A stretch of 64,000 bases of DNA from Acanthacorydalis orientalis (lineage: Eukaryota > Arthropoda > Insecta > Megaloptera > Corydalidae), in assembly GCA_034766995.1 (NCBI GenBank), contig CM068313.1, forward strand, positions 17,415,012-17,479,011, written 5' to 3'. Both the position numbers and the translations under genes were made by a program. This document shows, one piece after another, positions 1 through 12,290 of the stretch (its first letter is position 1; every line of letters starts with the position of its first letter). Below the pieces are notes generated by a model. The model saw nothing but the letters and a program-made list of their open reading frames with translations. It searched no databases and was not told where the DNA came from.

Positions 1-290
1 AGAGAGAAACGTATATATCCATGCATACACGTATTCATATGTATACATATGAGATTAATAATTGGCATTTTGGTGAACTTTTATATTCAATTCAGGTATT
101 GCCAAGGTCACAATGATTGGATATTCAATACAAAAATATTAAAATTCATTCTAAGAAAAAAAATTCAATTCACACCTTTAACCACATATATATTCTTCAC
201 TCGTACTGAATATCAACTTGAATGTTAAGATCTGAAAATGCGTATTTTTTTATTTTTCCTCTATTGTTTGTAAGGTTCTTTTGCAACAAA

Positions 291-296
<6 letters not shown>

Positions 297-356
<60 letters not shown>

Positions 357-410
357 TTATATAGATATATATATATATATATGCATGTATATATTCATGT
401 ATGTATGTAA
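297..410. repeat. (TA)n array, interrupted
   Basis: TA dinucleotides with occasional C and G substitutions. Confidence 0.95.
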
Positions 411-703
411 TTAGTATCAGTGTGATTAATTTATACATATAGTACCTAGACATTATCTGCAACCGATCAAAAAATAAGCTTTATTTAAAAAAATATTTGA
501 AGATACGCTTTGTACTAAAGTCAATAGGGAAGTTTCACTGTTTTCTCGAAAACATCGTAGTGTGTATTTCTTGACGTCACTCCAATGATAAATGACTTTA
601 TCATGTCAGCAATTATAGAACAGAACAGGATACACATACTAGCGAGGAATATGAACGGGGACCTAAATTGCAGACACAACTTCGCTCTTAATCGATACGC
701 TTC

Positions 704-705
<2 letters not shown>

Positions 706-748
<43 letters not shown>
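706..748. repeat. (TA)n array
   Basis: Pure TA run. Confidence 0.95.
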
Positions 749-754
<6 letters not shown>

Positions 755-1021
755 TGCAATTCACTCTTTGGCATTTCGCAATATAGCCATATAAAAGAGG
801 ATTAAATTTTACAGAAGTGAAAATACGATTTACTTCAATTTTTATACATACATATATGTCATTTGAATACCACAACATTCAAATTTATCAATTATTAATA
901 CCGAATACGTTTATTAAATCTCTTTATTGAAATGCTGAACAGGTATTATACAGTGCTTTTGCATTTTTTTCAGATATTGTTCATTGAATCTATTTACGAT
1001 TTATTTAGTTGTGCATGTTTG

Positions 1022-1023
<2 letters not shown>

Positions 1024-1062
<39 letters not shown>

Positions 1063-1068
1063 TATACA
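1024..1068. repeat. (TA)n array at the edge of the retrotransposon fragment
   Basis: TA run directly upstream of the RT relic. Confidence 0.95.
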
Positions 1069-1498
1069 TAACAACCATCTAACTGTACCTGTACTGACCT
1101 ACGGAAGTGAAACATGGGTTCTTAACCCCAAAACAGTGCAACGAATTAAAACAGCGCAGAGAAATATAGGAAAATGTATGTTAGGAATAACAAGAGATAA
1201 GAAAAGAACAGGATGATACGAAAACAAATTAGAGTTACAGACATAATAAGAAGAGTGAAGAGTTTAAAATGGAAATTACCGGGATAGATTGCAAGAAGAG
1301 AAAACAATTTATGAACAAGAGAAGTTATTGATTGGTAATCAATAATTTAAAAAAAAATCTAAGAAGAGACCAATAAACAGATGGGATAAGGAAATAAGAA
1401 AATTTATGTAAAAAAATATACAAAATCGTTTAAACTAGAAAGTTTTGGAAGAGCCCTCCATCCAGCATTGGAACAAAAGAGCCTTATTATGATGAATA
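1069..1498 (+). mobile_element. Non-LTR retrotransposon 3' fragment (RTE-like reverse-transcriptase tail)
   Basis: From about 1093 one frame reads LTYGSETWVLNPKTVQRI, then AQRNIGKCMLGI. This is the conserved segment after the reverse-transcriptase catalytic core in many insect non-LTR elements (the YGSETW and MLGI motifs). Further on the frame breaks several times, but NRWDKEIRKFM and EEPSIQHWNK remain recognisable near 1380-1480, matching the usual C-terminal end of these proteins. Just after that come TGATGA and a (TA)n run. The catalytic core is absent, so this is a 5'-truncated, decayed copy. The clade (RTE versus a related one) is inferred. Confidence 0.72.
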
Positions 1499-2929
1499 TA
1501 TATATATATATAACATTTAGATGCTTTTTTAGTTTCTATAATGAAGTAAATTTAAATTTCAATAAATTATATTTTAATATTTAATTTATTTCATTACATA
1601 TATTTATAAATTTAAAGCATTCACTAATAGAATGGTAAGTAAATGTATTTTATATAATAAATACGCTAATATATTTTAATTAAAACATGTGAAAAAATAA
1701 TGTTGAAGTTAATTTCATTTCATACAAACTAGTTTCAATAATGTTACTTTACTTAAAAATGCATAAACGGAATCTTTTGTTTATATTTATTTACCAATAA
1801 TAATAATTTAATGTACACAGTCTATCCAATCGCATTCCTAAGTGCTTTAAGTCATTGATTTAGATTATTCAGATTATTTATAGGAATAGAAAACTATTAC
1901 TTGGAAGCACTGAAGTATTTTGGCAACAATTCGAAGAATTCACATGTAGTATCGATAACAAAACTATTGGCTGTTCTTTCATTACTACGCCTAAGCTCAC
2001 AAATCCATTATAGTTCATTTGTTTTTGTTTAGTGATTCTTAATCATTATTTGTCATTTTTACTTGTTCAATATTTCCTAAATTAAAATTGAAAATAAAAG
2101 GCACGCGTTATTACATTGAAAACATGCAAAAGATCACAACTAACTTTAAAAAATATTTTGAAAAAAGATTAATAATCGTTATTAATATTATGCTGCAAAC
2201 GTATTATAATTTGAAGAATATACAATAAAAAAATGAATTGCTTAAAAATAAATTGTTTTTTAAACCAGCTCAGAGACAAACTGTGTATTTTTAAAAAATA
2301 GATTAACACAAAATCAATTTTTTAGGTTTTTCAAAAATGATCAAGCGGTTACTTTCCTATATATTTTTTATTAATTACTTCATCACAAGTGAAAGCGAAA
2401 TTAGATACGAAATCGAAACATCGCTTCGTGTTTTCTATAAAAGACAAAATATTTATCCAAAATGAAACAAATTACGTAATATACTAGCCAGTATATAATG
2501 GCAAGTTTGTAATAGTAATTTTAAACTGAACTATTATATTATTTTTTAATAACTATTAGCTTAAATTATGGTGTTGTAATAAGACAATATAACCAAATTA
2601 TAATTCTAATTTCCTAAATCAAAACATTTCAATGGTGTGCTTAAAAATATAGATATATTATGAAAAATTCATTAAAAACTTGTTTATAATATGATCTGTT
2701 TTTTAACTGTTCGTAACATAGTTTGTATGGGGAGAAAAATACTAACAATTTTATTACATAAACCAATGAATAAAAAAATTAATGAAAATACTACAATTAT
2801 TTTTAGTTCTCTGTAAAATGTCTATACGTTTGTAAACATAAAAACAACGCCCGTTGTAACATAACGAAAAGAGTATTTTTAGACACGATAAATTAGATAT
2901 AATTAATTACCCTAACCGAAGCCGAACAA

Positions 2930-3260
2930 CTAGGTTTGCTACAAGTCCGTCTCGTTTCGATACAGCAATAAATACAAACATACTAAAGTGTTGGGCGATA
3001 CATATTACACCGCCGCGACATTCTATCATGGCATAACTGTGTTTATTTCTGTTATAATGGTCTTCCCTATCGCATCAATAAAACTTTCCGCATTTTCGAT
3101 CGTTATGAGATCAACGCTATCATGTTCGCCCGTCAATAGTTGAGCACGCTTTTGGAGAACGGCGAAACGGAAGTCGAAAAGCGTTACATTCCGGCTTTGC
3201 GTGGAGGCATTGTCATGTAAATTTTGCTAGGATTTTCGTGGGGTGAATTTGTATTAGCAA
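2930..3260. other. CpG-richer island with coding-like frame
   Basis: Marked local rise in GC and CpG. One + strand frame around 3060-3220 reads GLPYRINKTFRIFDRYEI, MFARQ, a stop, then LLENGETEVEKRYIPALRGG, stop. Codon composition is unlike the AT-rich surroundings. No known family recognised. It could be an old coding relic or a regulatory island. Confidence 0.35.
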
Positions 3261-4124
3261 CGACTATAGTAGACATTTTCGTTTCAACAAAATGACCATT
3301 TGTATTGGTTGATGCCTTCTCGTCGACGTTATAATATATGATCATGAACACATCATATATGGATATATTCGTCTGAAGAATGTAAATAATAAACATTATT
3401 GTTGTTTTTATTACATGACAATACGAATACTTCATGGCTCGAGTCGATCGTAATAACATTAATTTTATCATACTATGAACATTATATTTATGACTTCGAA
3501 CAATTATTTTTAATGATTGTACATTTTAGCGCGTATAACTATTTTTTGTTAATCTAACATTTTTCAAATAACATTAAATATAAAAAGATATAAAATTCTA
3601 TAACAAAAAATTCCATAACTATTTACATTAAATATATATATATATAGTGATGAACATATCTTTAGAAGCACTGAGAACGTATTTACATTTTTCAAAATTT
3701 CACAAATTAATTTGGCTACTATAAAACGCCCATCTATTGATAAGCATAGTACAAGACTTGCATCTGCAACAATCTTCACGTATGATAATTTGTGTTCCTA
3801 TTTTCTGGAAATTCCAACATTTTGTTTTAATTACCAAAAGAAGTTGATCACATTTATAGGAACGCCGTTTGATTTTACATTTACTTAAAAAATAACTTTA
3901 TATTCGCGAAAAGAAAAATCTTTCTAAGGCGGGTAATACCATTTTGTAGAAAAATAACTATTTTATTAATTATTCGTTCCTGTTTAAAAATTGGGAGAGG
4001 AATAAAGAACTGTTCGGTAGATCAGAGGAGAATAGTACAAGCTTTGGGGAATGAAGAAGGGAAATTACTAGAATTGTTCAGCGTTTTAGAAATATGGTGA
4101 TAAATGATTGAAATCAAAAAGAAA

Positions 4125-4250
4125 GCATTAAGAAAATCTGGACCTAAGTGGAAAAAGTGTAATCTATTCCATTAGAGTGTTACCAAAGTTTAGTGGAATA
4201 AATGCCTAAACGTTATCAAGAAGTTATTAAAAATAAAAAAACACGACAAA
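4125..4250 (+). mobile_element. Tc1-like transposase C-terminal remnant
   Basis: One frame gives IWT-stop-VEKV-stop-SIPLECYQSLVE-stop-MPKRYQEVIKNK. This is the characteristic C-terminal end of Tc1-like transposases (a W...IP.E..Q.LV.SMP.R...VI...KG pattern). Three in-frame stops show it is dead. The catalytic DDE part is not visible upstream, and flanking terminal repeats were not recognised. About 120 bp support the call. Confidence 0.62.
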
Positions 4251-5471
4251 ATATTAAAAAAGTATAAATTAGTTTAATGAAATAGTTAAAAAGTAGATTT
4301 AGTAGTTTTGTTTATACGGAAATAATGATTGTTCCTAAAAATATGCCCATGGTGTATTACAACCTTTTGCAAAAGTCTAAAATATACATACATTTTTTTA
4401 TTTATTTCAATAGAATTCAAATAAAATCAACTATGAAAAAATTATACGATTCAATTTACTTTCTAGTTAGTTCTTATTCATTCTTCCGAAATTTACCGAA
4501 TTTCCCTAAAAATATATCCAACACGGTATATATAACAAATAGTTGATTTAAAATAACATTTGCAAATGTATGGTATTTTCATTAATACATTTCACACGTT
4601 TATTGACAAGACTATTAACCTTTCAATGCTAATGAACGTCTCAATTTCGTTTAATTAAATTATATTTTAAAAAATAGTATTAAATGATCCTCAATTATTA
4701 AAAATTTATAAAATTTATTATATATTAAAAAAAAATACTATAATGTCTGGAATGATTAAGGCATCCTATCGGATTGCACGTTATTTTTTTAAATGCTGTC
4801 ACGTATGTATTAATATTTTCAATTCATTTTGATGTCTACTGTATTCAATTAGAATAAGTACCAAAAGAAATATGGGTAAATATTGTTCTTAAAAAATTTG
4901 ATTTTAAATATAACTATCAACATTTCAAAGAAATTGCTTAAATAATAAATAAATATTGATCAAAAAGTATATCTTCTTTATGACTATTATTAACATATAT
5001 TCTCTAATTAGTAACGATTTTGTATTATAAATTGAATTAGAACTGGGAATAAAAATAAATCAGTCATTATATTTAAAAGTACTTCTGTTTGTTGTTACTA
5101 AAGCATATTTATATATATATATTATATAAAAACTTATACTTAAATTTATAAAAAAATATTTATAGAAGATTAACTAATTTAGTTGTTATGTTTATTTCTG
5201 AATTTTATACAGATGCATCTATATTCATACGAATATGGCAAGCACATATAATTCTCAATAATACCTGCACAATATAACCTATAAAAACATACGAATAATT
5301 ATTTTTATAACAAAAGCCATAATTTACTATTAACTTACTGAATTATTTTGCTATTGAAATGCTACAAAATTACTAATTGGACTTACATATTACTTTTATT
5401 AGGACCGTAGTTTGATTTAATGACCATCTTTCAACATAGCCTTTATAAAATTATTTTTTATAGGTAATAGC

Positions 5472-5472
<1 letters not shown>

Positions 5473-5544
<72 letters not shown>

Positions 5545-5570
5545 TAGATAGATAGATGTATGTATGTATA
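5473..5570. repeat. (TA)n followed by (GATA)n and (TGTA)n
   Basis: Compound microsatellite about 215 bp upstream of the KIF23 start codon. Confidence 0.95.
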
Positions 5571-5785
5571 CAATTTACTTAAATAAAATGAAACTGATTT
5601 GACATTTCTAATTATTAGGTTAACATCATCATGACATTTACATTTTCTGCAGTTGGTATTATAACATTTTTCAGTTATACGATCAGACCAATCAAAATAG
5701 TGTACAAGTTTGAAAACAATTTCAACCGTCAAATACTCTGTTTATTTAACTGTTTGGAAAGTTTCTATGTAAACGACATTTAACT

Positions 5786-8700
5786 ATGAAGCCGACGTAA
5801 GTATTATTAAAAGTGTGTAAACTTTGAAAGTTACATTTAAACTAATGTTTTATATTATAGTCGTAATAAATTACCTCCACGAACGCCAAAAACACCAGGT
5901 CGTGTTCGTCAAGAAAACAATTTAATTGATAAGGAACCTGTTGAAGTGTATTGCAGGCTTCGATCAATTGAAGATAATGAAAAAGTATGTATGCAAGTGT
6001 TATCTTCTTCGGTCGTGTGTGTTATTCCTCCAGAAGGTGCAACAAATTATCGTGCAAATGTTACAAAAGAAACTCAATATATGTTTAAACATGTTTTTGT
6101 TGCCGATTCAACACAAAAAGAAGTAAGTATTTTGTAATAAATAATGATTGTAAAAAAATGCCCATGATTGTTATAATGGTATTTATTTAAGATATTTGAC
6201 CGTGTTGGAAGAGGCTTGGTGGAAGGATTAGTTAGAGGAAAAAATGGTCTTTTATTTACATATGGTGTAACTGGAAGTGGCAAAACATATACAATGACAG
6301 GTGACAGTAATGGAGCAGGAATAATGCCACGTGCCATCAACTTGCTCTTTAATAATATAAGTGCATATCAAGCAGAAAAATATGTCTTTAAAGCAGATGG
6401 TTTAAACGGTTTTGATGTTCAAAGTGAACTGGATGCTTTACAAGACAGACGCAGAGATGCTAAAGAAAAATTCACAAGAAACGGAAAACTGATAAAAAAG
6501 TAAATTGTTGTATAAAATTTATTTTTTCTTAATAACGTCATTTTTCTAATTTCAGAGCATTATCTGATCCTAGTTTAGGAAGTTCATCAGATGATAACTC
6601 ATTAAAAATAGAAGGTATTGAAGAAGATAATACTTTTGGTGTATTTATCAGCTATGTTGAGATTTATAATAATGGTGTTTATGATCTATTGGAAGAAAGT
6701 AATCAAAAGTAAGTATTAATCCTTTGTTGTAAGTAATGTAATATATACATATATACACAAAGAGAGATAAACTAACTAATTTAAATTTATTTAATTATTT
6801 TTCAGATGTTTGCAAAATAAAATCATTCGTGAGGATTGTAAACGCAATATGTTTGTACATGGTGTTGTAGAAGTAGAAGTTAAAACACCATCAGAAGCTT
6901 TTGATTTATTTTATACAGGTCAAAAACGAAAACGGATGGCGCATACAGAATTAAATGCAGAGTCAAGTCGTAGTCACTCAATATTTACAGTTCGCCTAGT
7001 TCAAGCTCCTGTTGATCAAAAAGGCGAACATGTTATCCTAAACAAGAACCTTATTAATGTCAGTCAGTTATCACTTGTAGATTTAGCTGGTAGCGAAAGG
7101 TCAAATCGTACTAAAAATATTGGTGCGAGGCTTAAAGAAGCATCGAGTATAAACTCATCTCTTCTCACATTACGCAATTGCCTCGAAGTACTTCGTGAAA
7201 ATCAAATCTCTGGTGAAAACCGAATGGTTCCGTACAGAGAATCTAAATTGACACATCTGTTTAAAAATTTCTTTGAAGGAGAAGGACATGTTAGAATGAT
7301 TGTTTGTGTTAATCCAAGAGTCGAAGATTATGATGAATCAATACATGTCATGAAGTTTGCTGAAATGACACAAGATGTGCAAATAGCTCGGCCAACGCCT
7401 CTAAAAGTAGAAGATCCAGAATTGATGAGAGGACGACGTAAAGTCAATCAATTATTCAAAATTGCTATTAATCAGTTATCTGAAGAAAATAAAGTGCGAG
7501 CTGAAAAAGAAATCGATTATAAACTTGTTTATAATATGGGCGTTCCCTTGCCTCCGCTTCGTTTAAGTGATCCAGAAGCAGATGATATCATAAAAAAGAT
7601 AATATTAAATCTCGAATTTAGAATAGCAAAGCGTAAAGAGATGTTAGAAGAATTTCAAACTAGACAAGATCAGTTCCGTCAAAATCTTATCGATTGGGAA
7701 AATGAATCGATGATATCGTCAACAGAACGAAACAGTTTAAAAGCTGTAGTGCATCAAAATGAAAATAAAATCGGTAATTTAGAACAGAAATTAATGAATT
7801 TAGAAGCTGAACGGCATCAATTATTAAATCAAATCGATGAAAAAAATGAAGAAATACTATCGCTAAAAGTTGCTCTATCTGAAAAAGATATGTTACTCGG
7901 CCAAGCAACACTTGAAAAAGAAAAACAGAAGAAAAAACTAACAGATAAATTTGAAGCATGCAGTGAAAAAATTAATCAGGAATATGAACAAAAATATCGA
8001 GAACATCAAGAACGATTAAAAGTATGAATAGATTAATAAAAAATGTTTTATTTAATTCCATTATGTATTATTCAAATTTAATATCTGTTATTTCAGTTAT
8101 GTTTACGAGAAAAAGATCAAAAGTTACGACTGGTTCAACAGATCTTAGACACTAAAACTCCAGTACCGAGTTCAAGTACATTAGGAACTCAAGAGTGTCG
8201 AACAGAAACTCGCTCCATGAAAGATGTTGAAAGAAAAGAAAATCAAATGCCTTACTGCACTCCAAGACGAGTAAGAAATTTAAAATAGTTTAAAAATAAT
8301 TGGCTTATTTAACTAATTATGTACTCTTTATCAGATTGGAACAGGGGCTGAATTACGTCATCGAAGGTCCCGATCAGTAGGTAATGAAAAATGGCTAGAA
8401 CATAGAGCAGCATTAGCTACACCACTTGGAACTCTCATGCAACCACAAATGAAAAAAACTAAAACATTAACAAAACTCACTGATGCAAAATATGTCACTG
8501 ATAAACAAATTTCAAAATATTGTCTTATTTCACAAGAACCTGATACAGATGGAGAAGTTGAAACTCATGTTTATAAGGTACATAATACTATATAGTAACT
8601 GTAATTAATGTGTTTTAATAACTGTATTTTAATAATTTGTAAATAAATTGAATTATTTTACTTAATATAATATTTAAAAAAGTATTTCTCTAAAATTCAT

Positions 8701-8979
8701 AATTTATATATATATATATATATAAAGTCAATTTCGTTCTCAGACAGCTTATAATACAATAAAATACATATCTAACAAAAAAATACATATTTACAGGCTG
8801 ATGTAGTATCAACTACAAGTGGTGGAGCTCAAGTTATATTTAATGATATTGAAAAACTAAGACAAGAATCACCAACACAAACTAGAAAACGAAGAAGTAA
8901 TCCAAGCTCAGAAGACTTAGCTAGTAAATGTAGTATTGGTATTGAGGGTCACAATCTCAGCAAGCGGTCAAAAGTGTGA
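5786..8979 (+). CDS. KIF23 (pav): Kinesin-6 motor, MKLP1/KIF23 (Pavarotti) orthologue, 8 exons, 849 aa
   Basis: Plus-end-directed kinesin-6 of the centralspindlin complex (partner RacGAP/Tumbleweed), which bundles the anaphase central spindle and drives cytokinesis; the role is inferred from the family. Exons read from GT-AG junctions: 5786-5796, 5861-6122, 6192-6499, 6556-6708, 6806-8021, 8097-8270, 8335-8577, 8797-8979 (TGA); the sum is 2550 nt, in frame throughout. The start MKPTRNK with a TPKTPGR tail is typical of MKLP1. Motor signatures: VEVYCRLRS (about 31-39), P-loop GVTGSGKT (116-123, with the Val characteristic of MKLP1), switch I NAESSRSH (295-302), switch II DLAGSE (337-342), then [15 protein letters not shown]. 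The motor contains the long charged insertion (about 150-240) typical of kinesin-6. A neck and coiled coil follow (about 510-650). The C-terminal domain keeps [18 protein letters not shown] and RKRRS (819-823), similar to the Aurora B/14-3-3 site of vertebrate MKLP1. Length fits the family (about 850-960 aa). No lesion is seen. The only alternative is another kinesin-6, but the C-terminus argues for KIF23. Confidence 0.96.
8704..8724. repeat. (TA)n tract inside KIF23 intron 7
   Basis: Short pure TA run in the largest intron (8578-8796) of the kinesin gene. Confidence 0.85.
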
Positions 8980-9217
8980 AAAAAATCCATGAAATTTTAA
9001 AATACAATTATTAATTTTTTAATTTATATTTTACTGAAGACAAAATGTAACTAAATAATGTAACATTGTATATTATATTCCATGTATTAAAAAAATTGAA
9101 AATTTTGGTATAAATTCAAACAGGTACAATCTTATGTATTAGACTCTTGACTATAAAACACAAAGTGATAACAAGTATTAGGTGTTAACTATGACAAAGT
9201 AAACTAGTTTAAATAAA
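8980..9217 (+). terminator. 3' UTR and likely poly(A) signal of the KIF23 gene
   Basis: AT-rich sequence following the TGA stop. The first canonical AATAAA lies at 9212-9217, so cleavage is expected roughly 10-30 bases further on. A weaker ATTAAA-type hexamer occurs near 9086. Which is used cannot be told from sequence alone. Confidence 0.5.
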
Positions 9218-9644
9218 TGTATCCTATCTTTTAAAAAAAAGTAAAAATAACATATATATGGAAGTTATAATCACTTCAGTATTGTAATACATTCCTTAGT
9301 ACTTAAAAATATTTTTCAATGATCATATAATCACTCAATAAATTCATTTAATATTCACATTTTATAATATGCTTCATATATATATTTAAAATAATCGATT
9401 TTTGCAATCTACTAACTAATAATTTTAATTGAAAATTTTTATTTTAAGAAAAACATTTTCATTTATAATATACGGATTTCAAAATATTAAAATGTAAATA
9501 ATTAGAACTAGTCAGAAATTATTAGTTTAGTTCATTATAAAAAATCTACATGTATTTTTTGTGAGGGCATCTTTAATTTTTATAAATAAAAATATACTTT
9601 CTTGGAGTCGATTTTAATTATTACAATCCCTTAAATTTATTTTC

Positions 9645-9706
9645 AATATATATATATATATATATCAACACACACTCATTATATATATAGAGAGAGAGAG
9701 AGAGAA
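9645..9706. repeat. (TA)n and (AG)n compound repeat
   Basis: TA run, short CA run, TA, then AG run ending about 9706. Confidence 0.9.
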
Positions 9707-10804
9707 AGATTGTTTCTATCAGTATTAAAAAAAAAAAAAATGAACTATTATTGTTTATAAAATTAGCAATTTCATAAAATAAATCCATACATAAAGTTCA
9801 AAAATGCCATAAACATGATTAATAATGTGTTATAACATTGAAATTTAATTACTTGTTAAAAGGTTTTGAAAAAAATTAAATGTATAAAATGTATTTTTAT
9901 AAACCAATGATTACATTTAAAAAAAACAGTTAAAAATGCTACCTATACAAATAAAGGTATATTTCTTATATTAAAAATAATTAAGCAATATTTTTATCCA
10001 TACAATCAAATAAAATGTATAAACAAATTAAACAAAAATATACAAGCCCTTGTAAAATAAGTAGAAAAATTAAATGAAAAAACCGTATTAAAAACATTCG
10101 ATTTCAAATATCTTATTTAAACTTGAATATTTCCACAAATCTGAAACCCAATTCATTAAAGAATACTATATAATGTTACATATTGTGTATTACTACTACT
10201 ACAATTTAATTATGTTCATAGTACACATGTACTAACAAACGTTATTCTTCAATATATAAAATTCGTTTTTATTTCTTAATGACATTTATTTTTTTTAAAT
10301 ACAACTACACAATTAATAATTATAAAATTATATACATATGTCTTCCTGTATGTTAAATACATACATGTAATATATTTTAATATACCGTCATTCAAATATA
10401 ACTGATTCTAAGTATAAAACATTGTTAGTATGGAGCATTGTATTTGATAATCCGTTATAACTTATCGTATAAAAGGGAACATTTACTACGCTCTGACAAC
10501 ACGTTTTTTTAACAAAAGAAATTTATGAATTCGTGCTTCCAAATGGGCAACCTTTTAACGCGACAGATTGCAGAAATGTGACTACTGTAATGTGCAGTGT
10601 CAGTTAATATAAATGAAGTCTAAAATCGCGATAATCAGTTACATTCATTTCGAATTCAATATTTTAATATGGCTTTAATGTAGCTACTCAACACACTCGA
10701 TTTTAAAAGAATAATTGAAAAAACGATAAATACCAAAAAATAATTCAATCATCTTTCAAGATGAAAAGACATACAAGCATGATAAAATCGTTACAAGTAC
10801 TCAC

Positions 10805-10844
10805 CAAAGCAATCTCTTCTTAATTTTACCACCCACTCCATACA
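10805..10844 (-). other. Possible 40-nt microexon
   Basis: On the minus strand a T-rich acceptor ending TTTATTTCAG (revcomp of 10845-10854) is followed by 40 nt and then the donor GTGAGTAC (10804-10797). The 40 nt are open in all usable frames, for example YGVGGKIKKRLL or MEWVVKLRRDCF. The pairing of strong sites is suggestive. No neighbouring exon was identified, so the gene it would belong to is unknown. Confidence 0.3.
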
Positions 10845-11429
10845 CTGAAATAAAAAAAAATATTAATATTCCACCCGTAAATTAGAAAAAAAATTATATA
10901 TATATATACTTATTCTAAAATTTACTAATGCCCAATTTGTTAATTATTTAAAATTTTAACAAGATATAATATTTATGTTAATCTTAATGATAAATGAGAA
11001 AAAGCAGTATCTTCAGTTGAGAATAACAGTAAAATGACAATTTATTCACCAAATATTCATTTGAGAGGAAACACCAAAAAAAATTTTAGGCGTAATATTT
11101 TGATATATTGAATATATTAATAACGCTTAACAGTAGCGCTAATGTCTCTTATTCTTTTTATTTTCAAATTGATTTTTTAAAGAATAATAGGAATAAAATT
11201 CTTAAATCATTAAAAAATATTCCTTAAATGTAAGAAGGAACTGTTTGATAATTATTTAAAAACTACGTCACTAATAATTTTATCAGTCGACTGTCACTCA
11301 AATTACAAATTGGTTTTTATCAATCAATTCATCATCATCATCATCACCGCCACTCTTCATCGATACTATAAAACGTATGTTTTGAAGCTTCATGTAGATT
11401 ATTTAAACGTGATCAAAAAATCGCAAGTT

Positions 11430-11830
11430 AAAAAAAATATAAAAATAGAAGCAATTTCGCAGATAATCCGCAAAGTGGTATCATCAACGCAACAAATTAC
11501 AGGTTTTCACATAACGCGCGACTCAGATTCCTGCTGCAAGAAAAGACTGCGCGAAAAGCGAAGGAAGTGGTTCGGTGGGCATTATAGATCGTGGTGAGGG
11601 GGTGCACCACTTTACTCGTTCTCTGATTACTGATGGTATCTAGTGCAAAGCGTACGACGTTTGATGGTGATGGCGCCACTCTTGCAGCAGGTGAAGCGAC
11701 TCATAATGTTTACTTGGCTGCCTCGAAATAATATTAGACGTGAACAACACTGTTGTGGGTGTGCATTTAATGGACTGCCTATGGGTGTGGTTCTCGTTCG
11801 TACGTTATTTTTTGAAAGGGTTTTGTGTGC
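11430..11830 (+). other. CpG-richer island with possible exon
   Basis: A stretch reads DNPQSGIINATNYRFS then NARLRFLLQEKTARKAKEVV before a stop at about 11588; an overlapping frame reads CCKKRLREKRRKWFGGHY. A TTACAG (to 11510) and a GTGAGG (11594) could bound an exon of about 83 nt, GTTTTCACATAACGCGCG onward. Two competing readings mean neither is proven. Confidence 0.3.
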
Positions 11831-12162
11831 ATTTTCAGATTAAAATTACTCATTCTCTGTTAACATGTCAGACATCGGTATTTTTTAAGCAAACACGAAG
11901 AATTAGAATTTGTACACAAAGAGGAACGAGCACATTTTTGTTTTCGTATTTAATATTTTTGTTTATTATTAGAACATAATGTAATCATGTACTTTGCTTG
12001 ATAATTTGATAAAAACATATAAACGCCAATTATTTAAATTAGTATGTAATGTAAAGTTATATCAGATTTAGCGGTTAATAATTCTGTTTCATATTTAACA
12101 TTCTTGCTTCGTTTATGAATTTTTAATAATCATTATTTTAAATACTTGCAAACAAATACAGC

Positions 12163-12164
12163 TC

Positions 12165-12230
<66 letters not shown>

Positions 12231-12290
12231 CACATACATATATACATACACATACTCGTATATACATTCATATATATATATATACACATC
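12163..12290. repeat. (CA)n(TA)n compound array
   Basis: CA run passing into a long TA run and then mixed TA/CA. Confidence 0.95.

Noticed and set aside
222..410. Open frames rich in Tyr-Ile across TA arrays (also 663, 5451, 15290, 23283, 39403, 45188, 52086, 61927 and others)
   Set aside because: They are translations of (TA)n repeat, which has no stop in two frames; not genes.
3184..3471. Minus-strand ORF of 95 codons
   Set aside because: No recognisable features; the opposite strand reading at 3060-3220 is more protein-like. A mitochondrial insertion was considered, but no conserved cox or nad motif could be recognised.
6074..6340. Minus-strand ORF of 88 codons over KIF23 exons 2-3
   Set aside because: Spans a clear intron of the kinesin gene and has no independent support.
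7687..7959. Minus-strand ORF of 90 codons inside KIF23 exon 5
   Set aside because: Shadow of the kinesin coiled-coil coding sequence on the other strand.
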